A stretch of DNA of 64,000 nt, from assembly GCF_001442535.1 (NCBI RefSeq), contig NZ_CP013141.1, positions 62,037 to 126,036 on the forward strand, in the 5' to 3' direction. The notes beneath the pieces are model-generated. The model was not told the origin of the DNA. It did not search any database and worked only from the letters and a program-made list of their open reading frames with translations. This stretch comes from Lysobacter antibioticus (GTDB lineage Bacteria > Pseudomonadota > Gammaproteobacteria > Xanthomonadales > Xanthomonadaceae). Shown here one piece after another: positions 43,580 to 52,732 of the stretch (positions within the stretch are counted from its first letter, which is position 1; each line of letters starts with the position of its first letter). A program made the translations under genes and the position numbers.

Positions 43580-44173
43580 ATGGATCTGGCGCTTTTCGAT
43601 TTCGACGGCACCATCACCTTCGACGAAACCTTTCCGGGCTTCGTGCGCGCGACGGTCGATCGGCGGACCTTGGTGCTCGGCCAGGTGCTGTTGGCGCCGT
43701 ATGTGGTCGGCTACAAGCTCGGCATCGTGTCCGGGCTGACGGTGCGCAAGCGCATCGTGGCGTTCGGTTATCGCGGACGCCCTGAGCACGAGGTGCGCGC
43801 AGCCGGCGCGCGCCATGCGCGCGAGGTGGTCGCACGGCAGATCCGGCCGGAAGCGCTGGAGCGCATCCAATGGCATCGCCAGCGCGGCGATCGTGTGGTC
43901 GTGGTAACGGCTTCGCTGGACCTGTTCGTCGCCGCCTGGTGCGAGGACCAGGGGCTGGAGTTCATCTGTTCGTATCTGGAGTCGCGCGACGGCGTGCTGA
44001 CCGGACGCTATCGCGACCGCGACTGCTGTGGGCCGGAAAAGCCGCGGCGTGTGCGCGAGCGGATCGATCTGGACGACTATGCGACGGTGTATGCGTATGG
44101 CGACACCGTCGAAGACCTGGATCTGCTCGACCTGGCGCACCGCAAGTATTACCGCTGGCAGGAAGTGGCCTGA
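43580..44173 (+). CDS. HAD-superfamily phosphatase (HAD-IB)
   Basis: A 197-residue HAD hydrolase. Motif I is ALFDFDGTITFDET (residues 4-17, catalytic D), motif II is VVVVTASLDLFV, and the C-terminal motif is YAYGDTVEDLDLLDLAH. This is the HAD-IB / phosphoserine-phosphatase-like layout. The substrate is unclear. The start at ATG 43580 has only a weak site. It stands alone, followed by the 44273 REP doublet. Confidence 0.9.
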   Translation: MDLALFDFDGTITFDETFPGFVRATVDRRTLVLGQVLLAPYVVGYKLGIVSGLTVRKRIVAFGYRGRPEHEVRAAGARHAREVVARQIRPEALERIQWHRQRGDRVVVVTASLDLFVAAWCEDQGLEFICSYLESRDGVLTGRYRDRDCCGPEKPRRVRERIDLDDYATVYAYGDTVEDLDLLDLAHRKYYRWQEVA

Positions 44174-44565
44174 GCCGCGAGCTGCGGCGATTCGGGTACA
44201 CACGGTTCATCGCCGGAGACCGCTGAGCCGGATGGAGGCGCCGCGGGCCCGGCTTGCATCGCCTCTGAGGTTTCGCGGTCGCGGCTTGCGCCGCTCCTAC
44301 CCTTGAGTTGCGTCGCTTCGGAGTAGGAGCGGCGCAAGCCGCGACCGCGAGCGTTCCGATGCGGAGAATGTTTCGTGACGCGTGTCGCGACGTCATCATG
44401 ACGATGCGCACGGCGCTTAACCGCGCCGTCATGCGTATAGCCATCGGCTATCGCTGCCATCGAATCAAACGATTTCATCCGTGCGTGCGCGAGGACTAGC
44501 CTCGAGCAGCGCACCGCGTCCGCGGTGCCCGACAGCGACGTCTTCGCCATCCAGGGAGAAAGACC
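44174..44565. other. Intergenic stretch with perfect REP doublet
   Basis: About 390 bp without a credible gene. A perfect inverted pair of REP copies occupies 44273-44350. The rest shows nothing clear besides the cytochrome gene's ribosome site (GGGAGAAAG). Confidence 0.6.
44273..44350. repeat. GTAG-type REP doublet (perfect 28-bp inverted repeat, GTAG ends inward)
   Basis: The minus copy (44273-44300) and plus copy (44323-44350) are exact reverse complements over 28 bp, with a 22-bp spacer. Each carries GTAGGAGC plus the palindromic core GCGGC-GCAA-GCCGC. The pair would form a 28-bp stem in RNA, or act as a BIME-like unit. Confidence 0.88.
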
Positions 44566-45960
44566 ATGAGGCAGCAGAAGTCTCCACGGCTTCGGCCACT
44601 GTGGCTGTTATGTCTGAGCGCACTCGGCGTGTCCGGTATCGCCTTGGCCGCCGATCCACCCAGCAGCTACATGCCGGTGGTGATCAAGGAAACCTTCGCC
44701 GCGATCAAGTCGCGCATGGAACGCGACAAACCCGCGGTGATGCAACGCCATCGCAGCCTGCTCGAACAACGTTACGACCTGGGCAACAAACCGGTGCGCG
44801 GCGTGACCATGTCGGGCGGCAAGCCGGTGCAGGGCGGGGTGCGCGCGCGGCTGCCGTCGGGTACGAGTTGGGAGGAACTCGGCGCCATGAGCCCCGAACA
44901 GATTCGCGAGCGCGGCCTGTTCCCGCTCGGGTTCCTGCCCCTGCCGCATCCGAATCATCCCGAAGGCGGCATGCTGTTTCCGCAGTTCCACATCGATGCG
45001 GTCAAGCGCGCCGAGCAGCGCGACCTGACCCGCTTCGACCTGGATTTCGACCTGCCCGATCATTTTCTTCCGGACTTTCCCGCGCCGATCTATCTGACCA
45101 CGCGGCCCGACCTGGGCGATGTGTCGAAGGGCCAGTTGGTCACGATCAACAACTACTTCGAGCTGTTCAACGGTGTATTGAACCCCAAGCAGTTGGAAGG
45201 CTTGCGCTTGCTGGTGACGCCGTTCGCGCAGCAGCAGTTCAACCAGACCGAGGACCGGCGTTCGGCCCTGCCGAGCCGCGGCGTCGCCTGTCTGGACTGC
45301 CACAGCAACGGGCATACGGTCGCGGCGACGCATCTGGTCGGCGACATCCGGCCACAGCCGTTCCGTCATCGCATCGATACCCCGACCTTGCGCGGCGTCA
45401 ACATCCAGCGCCTGTTCGGTTCGCAGCGGGCCTTGAAGACGGTCGAGGATTTCACCGAGTTCGAGCAGCGAGCGGCCTATTTCGACGGCGACCCGGTGAT
45501 CGCGACCAAGAAGGGCATCAACATCCTCGACCGCGGCCATCAGGTGCACGCGATGGGCGAGTTCCAGGCGCTGCTGGATTTCCCGCCGGCGCCGAAGCTC
45601 GACGTGTTCGGGCGCCTCAAGGCCGATGCCGGCGAGGCCGAGAAGCGCGGCGAGGCCTTGTTCTTCGGCAAGGCGCAATGCTCGGCCTGCCATGCGCCGC
45701 CGTATTACACCGACAACAGCATGCATAACCTGCAGGTCGAGCGCTTCTTCAAGCCGCACACGATCAACGGCCGTTATGCCAGCGCCGACGGGCCGATCAA
45801 GACCTTCCCGCTGCGCGGCATCAAGGACTCGCCGCCGTACCTGCACGACGGTCGCCTGTTGACTCTGGAAGACACGGTGGAGTTCTTCAACGTCGTACTG
45901 CAGACGCGTCTGGAGAAGCAGGAGAAGGAAGACCTGGTCGCGTTCCTGCGTCAGCTGTGA
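44566..45960 (+). CDS. Exported di-haem cytochrome c (MauG/CCP-like)
   Basis: A 464-residue exported protein (signal to about residue 29, GIALAAD). There are two haem c motifs, CLDCH (242-246) and CSACH (372-376). The order (VACLDCHSNGH, then QCSACHAPPYY) and the segments FPLRGIKDSPPYLHDGRLLTLEDTVEFFN and FGSQRALKTVEDFTEFEQRA match the MauG / bacterial cytochrome c peroxidase superfamily. N-terminal residues 30-230 are extra and have no known domain. The start has GGGAGAAAG. It may act in periplasmic peroxide or substrate oxidation; no operon partner. Confidence 0.87.
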   Translation: MRQQKSPRLRPLWLLCLSALGVSGIALAADPPSSYMPVVIKETFAAIKSRMERDKPAVMQRHRSLLEQRYDLGNKPVRGVTMSGGKPVQGGVRARLPSGTSWEELGAMSPEQIRERGLFPLGFLPLPHPNHPEGGMLFPQFHIDAVKRAEQRDLTRFDLDFDLPDHFLPDFPAPIYLTTRPDLGDVSKGQLVTINNYFELFNGVLNPKQLEGLRLLVTPFAQQQFNQTEDRRSALPSRGVACLDCHSNGHTVAATHLVGDIRPQPFRHRIDTPTLRGVNIQRLFGSQRALKTVEDFTEFEQRAAYFDGDPVIATKKGINILDRGHQVHAMGEFQALLDFPPAPKLDVFGRLKADAGEAEKRGEALFFGKAQCSACHAPPYYTDNSMHNLQVERFFKPHTINGRYASADGPIKTFPLRGIKDSPPYLHDGRLLTLEDTVEFFNVVLQTRLEKQEKEDLVAFLRQL

Positions 45961-46071
45961 CCTGGCGCAGAGCGTCGGCAGCCCGGCCGGAGGCGGATGA
46001 TAGGGGTCGCCGGCGCAGGCTGCGACGCTCTGCACAGACAACAAACGCGGGCTTGGTGCGATTGTGAAGTA

Positions 46072-46101
46072 CGACGCGCGGTGAGGTGCCACCGCGCGTC
46101 G
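46072..46101. terminator. Hairpin between convergent genes
   Basis: A 12-bp perfect stem (CGACGCGCGGTG / CACCGCGCGTCG) with a 6-base loop, between the cytochrome and the S41 protease genes. Probably a terminator, but no U-run is visible on either strand. Confidence 0.55.
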
Positions 46102-46143
46102 CCGGCCCGTCGTGCGTATACGGACGTTTCAACGCCCTCGGCT

Positions 46144-47550
46144 TCAGCGCCTGTACCGGTTGGAGCTGCCGTCCGGACGCAGGGTTTCCAGCGAGGCGAC
46201 GCGGCCGCCGCCGTCGCGCTCGAAACGTACCCGCACGCTCGGGTCGTCGACGAGGTAGAACAGGTCGCGTTGCAGCGCCGCCAGCGGCTGCTGCGGGCGT
46301 TTGCCGTTGCGCAGAAACAGACGGCCGGCGTCCTCTTCGATGCGCATGCGATCGTATTGGCCGGTGTACTCGGCGTGGGCCAGCGCCGGCGCCGAGGCGG
46401 ACTCGGCGCGTACCGCGTCGAGCGCCCAACGCGCATCGATGGCATCGCCGCCGCTCAGGCCTTTCTTCAGCAGGCTGTCGAGGGCGAGCGCCTGCGCCGT
46501 GCGCAAGGCCTCGCGCTGCGGCACGGCGACGTCGGGGGCGATGCCGCTGCCTTCCCAGTTGCGATGGGTGATCGGGCTGGTCGGCGAGCCGGTCGCGACG
46601 AAAACGCTGAAGCCGTTGCCGGCGTCGATCTCGGCGCCGGGATTGGCGGCGCCGGCGCTGGTCTCGCCGATCACCACCGCGCGACCGACGTTCTTGAGCG
46701 TATAGACCAGGGCCTCGGCGGCCGAGGCGGTGCGCGCGCTGGTCAGCAGATACAGCGGCACGTCCAGGCGCGGTGTCGGGTACCAATCCTGAGGCGCCTC
46801 GGAGGTGCTGCCGAGGCTGTCGCCGTCGCGCCAGTGGAAGCTGCTGTAGATGTCGGCGCCTTTCGGAGTGAACGCACTGACCAGATAGCCGACCGAGACC
46901 GGCGAGCCGCCGCCGTTGTCGCGCAGGTCGATGATCAGCGCATCGGTGGAGGCGAGCAACTGCAATGCCGATTCGAGCGCGACGCGTGCCGGTGCGCGCG
47001 GCTCGCCGAAACGGAAATCGGCGAACTCTTTCAGATCCAGATAGCCCAGATTGCCGGGCAGGACCTCGACCCGGTGCACACCGTAGTTGCGGCGACGCGC
47101 GTAATCGACGGGCTGGGCCACGTTCGAGCCGGGTCGCCCGCGTACGCGCACGCGCGGTCCCGCACCCGGGCCGGCACCGGCACCAGCAGGGGCGAGTCGC
47201 GGCCCGGCGCCGACAGCTTGCGCCGGCCCGCGTGGATCGGCAGCGCGTTGTTCGGGCGCGAGCCAATTGACTCGGAAATGGCCGTCATGGGACTTGATGC
47301 GCTCGGTCAAGGCGGTGGCGAGGTCGCGCGGGTCGGTGTAGCGGTCGAATTCGCCTGCGGTCGCGGCCTTGCGCAGGTCTTCGCCGATCTTCGCCGCGCG
47401 ATCGACGTCGTAGTAATGATCCTGGATGCTGCGGGCGACGTCGGCGACGCTGTCGCGCGGCGTCGCTGCGGCGGCATGGACGGTGCCGGGCACGCAAAGC
47501 AACAACAGCGGGGCGAACAGACAATGGATCAGACGCTGGGCGGTGCGCAT
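46144..47550 (-). CDS. Exported S41 family peptidase
   Basis: A 468-residue exported protease (signal to about residue 26). An N-terminal helical region (VADVARSIQDHYYDVDRAAKIGEDLRKAATAGEF) precedes the S41 core. LLTSARTASAAEALVYTLKNVGRAVVIGE carries the nucleophile S276 and the S-A-A-E pattern; the oxyanion-region VIIDLRDNGGGSP (here ALIIDLRDNGGGSP) precedes it. A low-complexity Gly/Pro/Ala/Arg insertion lies at about 101-147. The tail (residues 420-468) forms an extra strand domain. The start has GGAGACC upstream. It likely degrades peptides outside the cytoplasm. Confidence 0.88.
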   Translation of the reverse strand: MRTAQRLIHCLFAPLLLLCVPGTVHAAAATPRDSVADVARSIQDHYYDVDRAAKIGEDLRKAATAGEFDRYTDPRDLATALTERIKSHDGHFRVNWLAPEQRAADPRGPAQAVGAGPRLAPAGAGAGPGAGPRVRVRGRPGSNVAQPVDYARRRNYGVHRVEVLPGNLGYLDLKEFADFRFGEPRAPARVALESALQLLASTDALIIDLRDNGGGSPVSVGYLVSAFTPKGADIYSSFHWRDGDSLGSTSEAPQDWYPTPRLDVPLYLLTSARTASAAEALVYTLKNVGRAVVIGETSAGAANPGAEIDAGNGFSVFVATGSPTSPITHRNWEGSGIAPDVAVPQREALRTAQALALDSLLKKGLSGGDAIDARWALDAVRAESASAPALAHAEYTGQYDRMRIEEDAGRLFLRNGKRPQQPLAALQRDLFYLVDDPSVRVRFERDGGGRVASLETLRPDGSSNRYRR

Positions 47551-47814
47551 GAGGGTCTCCGGGGAAGGCCGCCGCGCCGGAACGATTCCGCCGCGGCGAG
47601 CGGCGAGGGGCCATGTCTTCCGTGGATGCGGTCGGGCGCCGATGCGTCGCAAGCCGTGCAAACGACCGTCTGTTGGTGCCGGATAGGGCCTTGGCCATTC
47701 GCGGTCGGCGCGACCGTTGCTTTCGGCACTCGCGCACAGTTTTCGTGTCCGCCATGATCGCTCGATGCCGATCCAAGCTCTCTACTTCGTCCGTGCTTCC
47801 GGGCCCGAGGCCGC

Positions 47815-48252
47815 ATGATGTCGCAGCTCTCGCAGCCCTGGTTGTTGTTCGCCGCGATCCTCAATGGAATGGCGGCGTTGGCCCATGTCGCGGTGATCTT
47901 CGGCGGCGCCGCCTGGTATCGCTTCTTCGGCGCCGGCGAAGGCATGGCGCGCATGGACGAAGCCGGCCGTCTGTATCCGGCCGCGCTCACCGCCTGCATC
48001 GCCCTGATGCTGGCGATCTGGGGCGGGTATGCGTTGTCGGGCTCGGGCCTGATCGCGCCTTGGCCCTGGGCCAAGCCGGCGCTGTGCGCGATCACCGCGG
48101 TGTATCTGCTGCGCGGGCTCGTGGTCGTGCCGATGGCGGTGGCTTCAGTGCCGCAGCCGGCGACACCGTTCTGGTATTGGAGCTCGGCGATCTGCTTCGC
48201 CATCGGCCTGGTCCATCTGTTCGGGTTGATCGGCGCCTGGCGCAACCTGTAA
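47815..48252 (+). CDS. Four-helix inner-membrane protein of unknown function
   Basis: A 145-residue protein with four hydrophobic segments (residues about 8-30, 50-72, 85-105, 120-140). It starts at tandem ATGs, either of which has GAGG 6-9 bases upstream. Short loops and the pattern ALAHVAVIFGGAAWYRFFGAGEGMARM at the first loop are seen in uncharacterised DoxX-like or other small membrane proteins. No catalytic motif is visible. Confidence 0.75.
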   Translation: MMSQLSQPWLLFAAILNGMAALAHVAVIFGGAAWYRFFGAGEGMARMDEAGRLYPAALTACIALMLAIWGGYALSGSGLIAPWPWAKPALCAITAVYLLRGLVVVPMAVASVPQPATPFWYWSSAICFAIGLVHLFGLIGAWRNL

Positions 48253-48347
48253 GCCGCGCCGTCGGCCGATCTCTGCGCTGCCGCACAGGTCCGGCCCGGG
48301 TTTGCGTTTAGGCTGGACGCCGATACGGCAGGCGAGGGCTGAATACG

Positions 48348-49868
48348 ATGAATCGGACGACCCGTCGGACCACGGTTCCGAGCGTTCAACAGTCGATGAG
48401 GCAGCGGCTGCTGGGCTGGGGATTGGCGGCGATGGCGCTCGCGTCGAGCGCGACCGCCGTGGCCACGGCCTCGACGGCGGCGCCGGACACGGCCGGCCAT
48501 CGCATCGATTACAGCCAGGTCTGGCCCGATTATCGCCAGCGCCAGGCGCGCGTGCCGCTGCGTTACGAAAGCCTCGGCAGCACGCCGCTGGAGGGCGTGG
48601 AGAAGCGCAGTTATCGCTTGGCTTCGCAGCGTTGGCCCGAGAGCGGCGGCGCGATCCCGCCGGAATGGACGCATCGGGTCGATATCTACATTCCCGACGT
48701 CGCACGGCCGAAGTCGGCCTTGCTGGTGATCAACAACGGCAGCAACCGCGCCAGCGGCAACGACCCGGTGCGGCCGCCGAGCGATTTCGACGAGACCCTG
48801 GCGCTCGAAGTCGCCCGCGCCACCCACACCATCGTGGTCTCGGTGTCGGACGTGCCGAACCAATACCTGACCCTGCCCGGAGAAACGGTCGCGAAGAAAG
48901 AGGACGTGCTGGTCGCGGCGACCTGGCGCCGTTTCCTCGACGACCCGGCAGCGAACACGACTCTGCCGCTGCACCTGCCGATGGCCGAGAGCGCGGTCAA
49001 GGCGATGGACCTGGCCGAGCGCGAACTGCGTGGCTGGCGGGTGCGTTCCTTCGTCGTCACCGGCGCTTCCAAGCGCGCCTGGACCGCGTGGCTGACCGCG
49101 ATCGGCGATCTGCGCGTAGAGGCGATCGTCTCCTACGTCATCGACATGCGCATCCAGGCCTTGATCGAACACATCAACCGCAGCTACGGCGGCGGTTGGC
49201 CGATCGCCTTGCAGCCCTACCACCAGGAAGGCATCACCACGCGCTACCGGCAGCCCGAGTTCGACGACCTGATGAAGATCGAAGACCCTTACGCCTATCT
49301 GCGCACGCGTCACCGCCAGCGTCTGCGCATTCCGAAGTACCTGGTCAACGCCAGCGGCGACGATTTCTTCCCGCCCGATGCGCAACGCCTTTACCTGGAC
49401 GATCTTCCCGGTGCGACCAGCCTGCGCGCGGCACCGAACTCCGATCACGGCGGGGTGCGCCGGCACATCCGCGAGACCCTGATCCCGGCCTTGCAACGCT
49501 GGGGGCGCAACCAATCCCTGCCGAGCGTGCGTGCACGCTTGAGCCAACGCGGGAGCCAGCTACGACTGAGCGCCCGCGCCTCGGAGCGGCCGGTCAGCGC
49601 CAAACTGTGGGTCGCCGATAATCCGAACGGACGCGATTTCCGCTACGCCTGCGGTATCCGTTATCGCGAATCGCCGCTGATCTTGACGCGCAACAGCGTC
49701 GAGGCGGCGTTGACGTTGCCAGCAACGGGCTGGTCGGCGGCCTTCGTCGAGTTCGCCTTCGCCGACGGCTTCATCGCCACCACCCCGGTGCACGTGTATC
49801 CGGAAAAGACCTTTCCGCAGCAACCGCCGCCGAACGGCGGCGGCGCCTGCCTGGTCGTGCCTCAATAG
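48348..49868 (+). CDS. PhoPQ-activated pathogenicity-related protein (PqaA family)
   Basis: A 506-residue exported protein of the PhoPQ_related family. Signal at 17-45 (RQRLLGWGLAAMALASSATAVA). ALLVINNGSNR opens the fold, FVVTGASKRAWTAWLTA carries the alpha/beta-hydrolase-like elbow (Ser within GASKRA), and SGDDFFPPDAQRLYLDDLPG supplies an acid. APNSDHGGVR is the likely catalytic His. The family is regulated by PhoP-PhoQ in Salmonella; no such operator is visible here. ATG 48348 is preferred, since the ATG at 48396 lacks a ribosome site. Confidence 0.9.
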   Translation: MNRTTRRTTVPSVQQSMRQRLLGWGLAAMALASSATAVATASTAAPDTAGHRIDYSQVWPDYRQRQARVPLRYESLGSTPLEGVEKRSYRLASQRWPESGGAIPPEWTHRVDIYIPDVARPKSALLVINNGSNRASGNDPVRPPSDFDETLALEVARATHTIVVSVSDVPNQYLTLPGETVAKKEDVLVAATWRRFLDDPAANTTLPLHLPMAESAVKAMDLAERELRGWRVRSFVVTGASKRAWTAWLTAIGDLRVEAIVSYVIDMRIQALIEHINRSYGGGWPIALQPYHQEGITTRYRQPEFDDLMKIEDPYAYLRTRHRQRLRIPKYLVNASGDDFFPPDAQRLYLDDLPGATSLRAAPNSDHGGVRRHIRETLIPALQRWGRNQSLPSVRARLSQRGSQLRLSARASERPVSAKLWVADNPNGRDFRYACGIRYRESPLILTRNSVEAALTLPATGWSAAFVEFAFADGFIATTPVHVYPEKTFPQQPPPNGGGACLVVPQ

Positions 49869-50194
49869 CGCGCGCCGCAGTGAATAGAGTCGCGGCGATG
49901 CGCCCTGCGCGCATCGCCTTGTGCATAAGCGGACCGAAAACGCGCCCACGGACGACCTTGTCCGAAACCAGCGAGTAATCGCCCCACCCGCGGCCTAGCT
50001 TTCGCGCCGAGGGTGTTTGCTGCATGGCGGTCCGTTGCCGAACCCTCCCGACCAGGCCCGTCATCGCGGGCGGCCGCCGGGAGCGCTTGCGCCTTCGCCA
50101 AGGCAGTCGCCCGAGGCCTGCGTACGCGTCCGCACTCCATCGCATCCGCCGCGCAGGCACCGTCGCCGTATCCACCTCAGCCGAGGGATCGTCC
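49869..50194. other. Intergenic region
   Basis: About 325 bp upstream of the exported-protein gene. No credible coding frame or operator was recognised; a GAGGGATCG ribosome site closes it. Confidence 0.4.
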
Positions 50195-50929
50195 ATGCGC
50201 CAGACCCGTATCTCCGTCCTGCTTTCCGTCCTGCTCGCCTGCAGCGCTTCGGCGCAGGCCGGCAGCCCCGCCGCCGACAACGGCAGCCACCACGCCAACC
50301 AGCGCGTGCTGTATCCACGCGATTCGCGACCCTTCGGCAAGAGCATGTCGACCTGGGGCGAAACCGCTTCGCAATGGGTGTATGCGCAGCCTTTGGAGCG
50401 CAGCCCGCTGTACGACCCGACCGGTGCCAACTGCGCGGTCGATCAGCACGGCCCGGTCTGGTACATCGCCCGCATCGCCGGGCCGCCGGTGTTCAGCGGC
50501 ACGCGCCATTGCACCATCCCGCGCGGCAAATCGATCCTGCTCTACATCGGCGCGGTGGTGAACACCTATCCCTGTCCCGACCCCAATTTCGAGCCGCCGC
50601 CGGGCCAATCCTTGTACGACTTTCTGCGTCAGGACGCGGCTGCGGCGATGGACACGGTGAACCTGCTCGAAGTGAGCCTGGACGGGCGCCCGATCCGCGA
50701 TGTGTTCGGCTATCGCTATGCCTCCGACAATCTGTTTTCGATCAAGGGCGACTTGAGCCTGCGCCCGCGCATGGACGGCTGCATCACCGGCGCGTGGCAG
50801 CCGGCCGTGGTCGACGGCTTCTTCATGATGTTCAAACCGCTCGCACCGGGTTCGCATACGCTGGTCGTGCACGGCACCAACACGATCGGCCACGACAAGA
50901 CTTTCACCTATTACCTCACCGCCGAATGA
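50195..50929 (+). CDS. Exported hypothetical protein
   Basis: A 244-residue exported protein (signal MRQTRISVLLSVLLACSASAQ). Residues 30-230 form a conserved-looking globular domain: SMSTWGETASQWVYAQPLERSPLYDPTGANC, VWYIARIAGPPVFSGTRHCTIPRGKSILLYIG, VVNTYPCPDPNF, then GSHTLVVHGTNTIGHDKTFTYYLT. The strand pattern suggests a beta sandwich. I know of no named family. ATG 50195 has GAGGGATC upstream. Confidence 0.72.
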   Translation: MRQTRISVLLSVLLACSASAQAGSPAADNGSHHANQRVLYPRDSRPFGKSMSTWGETASQWVYAQPLERSPLYDPTGANCAVDQHGPVWYIARIAGPPVFSGTRHCTIPRGKSILLYIGAVVNTYPCPDPNFEPPPGQSLYDFLRQDAAAAMDTVNLLEVSLDGRPIRDVFGYRYASDNLFSIKGDLSLRPRMDGCITGAWQPAVVDGFFMMFKPLAPGSHTLVVHGTNTIGHDKTFTYYLTAE

Positions 50930-51091
50930 TCGGATAGGCGGAGTTCCAACCGTTCGGCCGCGCCGGCGGTCGTGACCGGCGCAAGCCGCGCTTCACGATC
51001 GCCGGCTTCACGCCCGTCGGTCTCTGGCGTTCTGTGTCCCGATGTCGCCCCGCGGGGTAGGCTGTGGCCATCGGATCAGGGAGACAGGGGC

Positions 51092-51679
51092 ATGGAAGGC
51101 AGGATTGCAGTCACAGGCGCATGGCTGCTGGCGTTGGCCTTGTCGGCCTGCGTCGGCCCGGACGACGAGAACGCGAAGTCGCCGGCCAACGTCGCGGCAC
51201 CGTCGCCGCCCGCGCCCGTGCCGATGACGGCCACGGCGTTCGATTTCGCCGCATGGATCGGCGCCAATGCGGCCTGCCAGGGCGAGTACTTCGCCGATGT
51301 GCAAGACGCCGCGTTCGCGCAGACCTTGCGCCAGGCCGGCGTCGCGGTCGACCCGGACAGCAATCTCGGCGACGTCGGCCCCGGCTCGGGCAGGCTGACC
51401 CCCAGCCGTCCCACGCGTCTGCACGGTTTCCTGGTGCGCCATGTCGATTACGACTTCGGCAGCGGTTCGACCTTCGCCGTGGTGGTCGAAGCGAGCGCGG
51501 AACAGGCGCGCGCGGCGATCGGTGCGCGGCCGGTGCCCGAGGCCTATCGCGAATACTTCAAGCTCGGCGTGCCGACCGCGAAGCCGAGCGAGAACGTGCC
51601 GATGCCCGATCTGCGCTTCGTGCGTCCGGGCGAGCAGGGGGGCACGCAGGAGATCGGCTGCGCCGCTTTCGACGGCTGA
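51092..51679 (+). CDS. Exported lipoprotein, unknown
   Basis: A 195-residue lipoprotein (lipobox LALSAC near residue 19). The mature part has an N-terminal disordered Pro-rich stretch (NVAAPSPPAPVP), then a globular domain with two cysteine positions (NAACQGEYF, EIGCAAF). ATG 51092 has a GGGAGACAGGGG leader. No known family. Confidence 0.72.
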   Translation: MEGRIAVTGAWLLALALSACVGPDDENAKSPANVAAPSPPAPVPMTATAFDFAAWIGANAACQGEYFADVQDAAFAQTLRQAGVAVDPDSNLGDVGPGSGRLTPSRPTRLHGFLVRHVDYDFGSGSTFAVVVEASAEQARAAIGARPVPEAYREYFKLGVPTAKPSENVPMPDLRFVRPGEQGGTQEIGCAAFDG

Positions 51680-51709
51680 GGCGCGCGCGAAACGTCCGCC
51701 GGCGCGAAA

Positions 51710-51740
51710 CGTCCGGCCGCACGCATGCGGCGGCCGGACG
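51710..51740. terminator. Hairpin between convergent genes
   Basis: An 11-bp perfect stem (CGTCCGGCCGC / GCGGCCGGACG) with a 9-base loop, between the lipoprotein and the chitinase stops. Probably a terminator; no U-run. Confidence 0.55.
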
Positions 51741-51766
51741 CGTCGTCGATCAAGACGCGGTGCCGA

Positions 51767-52732
51767 TCAACAGGTGAGGTTGTTGCCCGGCGGCACGCCG
51801 AGGATCGCGGCGAAGTTGCGGTAGTAGGTGCCGCGGTTGAGCATCTGCTGGTGGCCCAGGCCGCTGGCGTTGCATTCGATGCCGCCGTTGATCGCGCGGA
51901 TGGTCTCGCCGAACGCGCGCAGATTCACCATCGCTTGATGCGGCGTATTGCCGGCGCCGCCGCGTTGGGTCATCCAGTACCACAGCGCGGTCTGCCAGGC
52001 GATTGCGGCGTTGGTCGCGACCAGGTCGGGGTTGTTGAGCAGGTCCAGGCCGAGTGCGTTGCCGGCGGCGGCGTAGTTGTAGTTCCAACTGAGCTGGATC
52101 GGCCCGCGCCCGTAGTACTGCTTGTTGCCGCAGGTGCCGGCCGGTGCGCAGTAATGGTTCCAGTTGGCCTGGTTGAGTTCGCGGATATGCACCAGCCCGC
52201 CGGTTTCCTGGTTGACGTTGGCGAGGAAGGCCGCCGCTTCCTGACGGGCGATGGTGTCGCCGCCCTCGTGGGCGAAGTCCGGATACGACTTGATCGCCGC
52301 GACCAGGCCGGCGTAGGTGTAGAAGGGATTGCGGTTCGGGAACATCTGGTTGAACTGCGCCTGGGTGACGATGAAGCCGCCGCCGCCCGGCGGGGTGGTG
52401 TTGTCGCAACTGGTCGGCTGCCAGTACCAGGTGCTGATGGTCGGGTCGGTGCCGTCGCTGCCGTTGCTGCCGACGTTGACCAGCTTGTAGTACTGGCCGT
52501 TGGGCAGGTATTTCACGATGGTGCCGAGCGTGTAGTTGATGCCGCGGCTCCAATCGACATAGGTGCAGGTCGCGCTGGGCCCGACCTGCGTCGTCGCGCT
52601 CGGCGCCGCGGACAGCTCTTCGGACGGTGCTTGCGGTGCGGCGAAAGCGCCGTGGGCGCAGAGCAGGCCGGCGACGGCCCAGGCGGTGCGGCGGCGCTTG
52701 CCGTGGGGGGCGGTCTGGTGGGGTGCGTTCAT
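51767..52732 (-). CDS. Secreted GH19 chitinase with chitin-binding module
   Basis: A 321-residue secreted chitinase. A signal peptide (TAWAVAGLLCAHGAFA, after a basic leader) is followed by a CBM5/12-like module (about residues 55-108, YVDWSRGINYTLGTIVKY...YYKLVNVGSN). A Gly/Pro linker (114-119) leads to a GH19 catalytic domain with catalytic Glu176 (ANVNQETGGL) and the family signature QYYGRGPIQLSWNYNY. Cysteine positions fit GH19 disulfides. It should hydrolyse chitin of fungi or insects. The start at 52732 has GAGGATACG. Confidence 0.93.
   Translation of the reverse strand: MNAPHQTAPHGKRRRTAWAVAGLLCAHGAFAAPQAPSEELSAAPSATTQVGPSATCTYVDWSRGINYTLGTIVKYLPNGQYYKLVNVGSNGSDGTDPTISTWYWQPTSCDNTTPPGGGGFIVTQAQFNQMFPNRNPFYTYAGLVAAIKSYPDFAHEGGDTIARQEAAAFLANVNQETGGLVHIRELNQANWNHYCAPAGTCGNKQYYGRGPIQLSWNYNYAAAGNALGLDLLNNPDLVATNAAIAWQTALWYWMTQRGGAGNTPHQAMVNLRAFGETIRAINGGIECNASGLGHQQMLNRGTYYRNFAAILGVPPGNNLTC

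Noticed and set aside
44149..44550. A 133-codon minus-strand frame over the REP doublet
   Set aside because: It reads through the palindromic repeat, lacks a ribosome site and has no protein-like character.
47529..49547. A 672-codon minus-strand open frame across the 47815 and 48348 genes
   Set aside because: Composition is typical of a shadow (Arg/Gln/Gly-rich), with no recognisable domain, while the plus-strand genes have signal peptides and family motifs.
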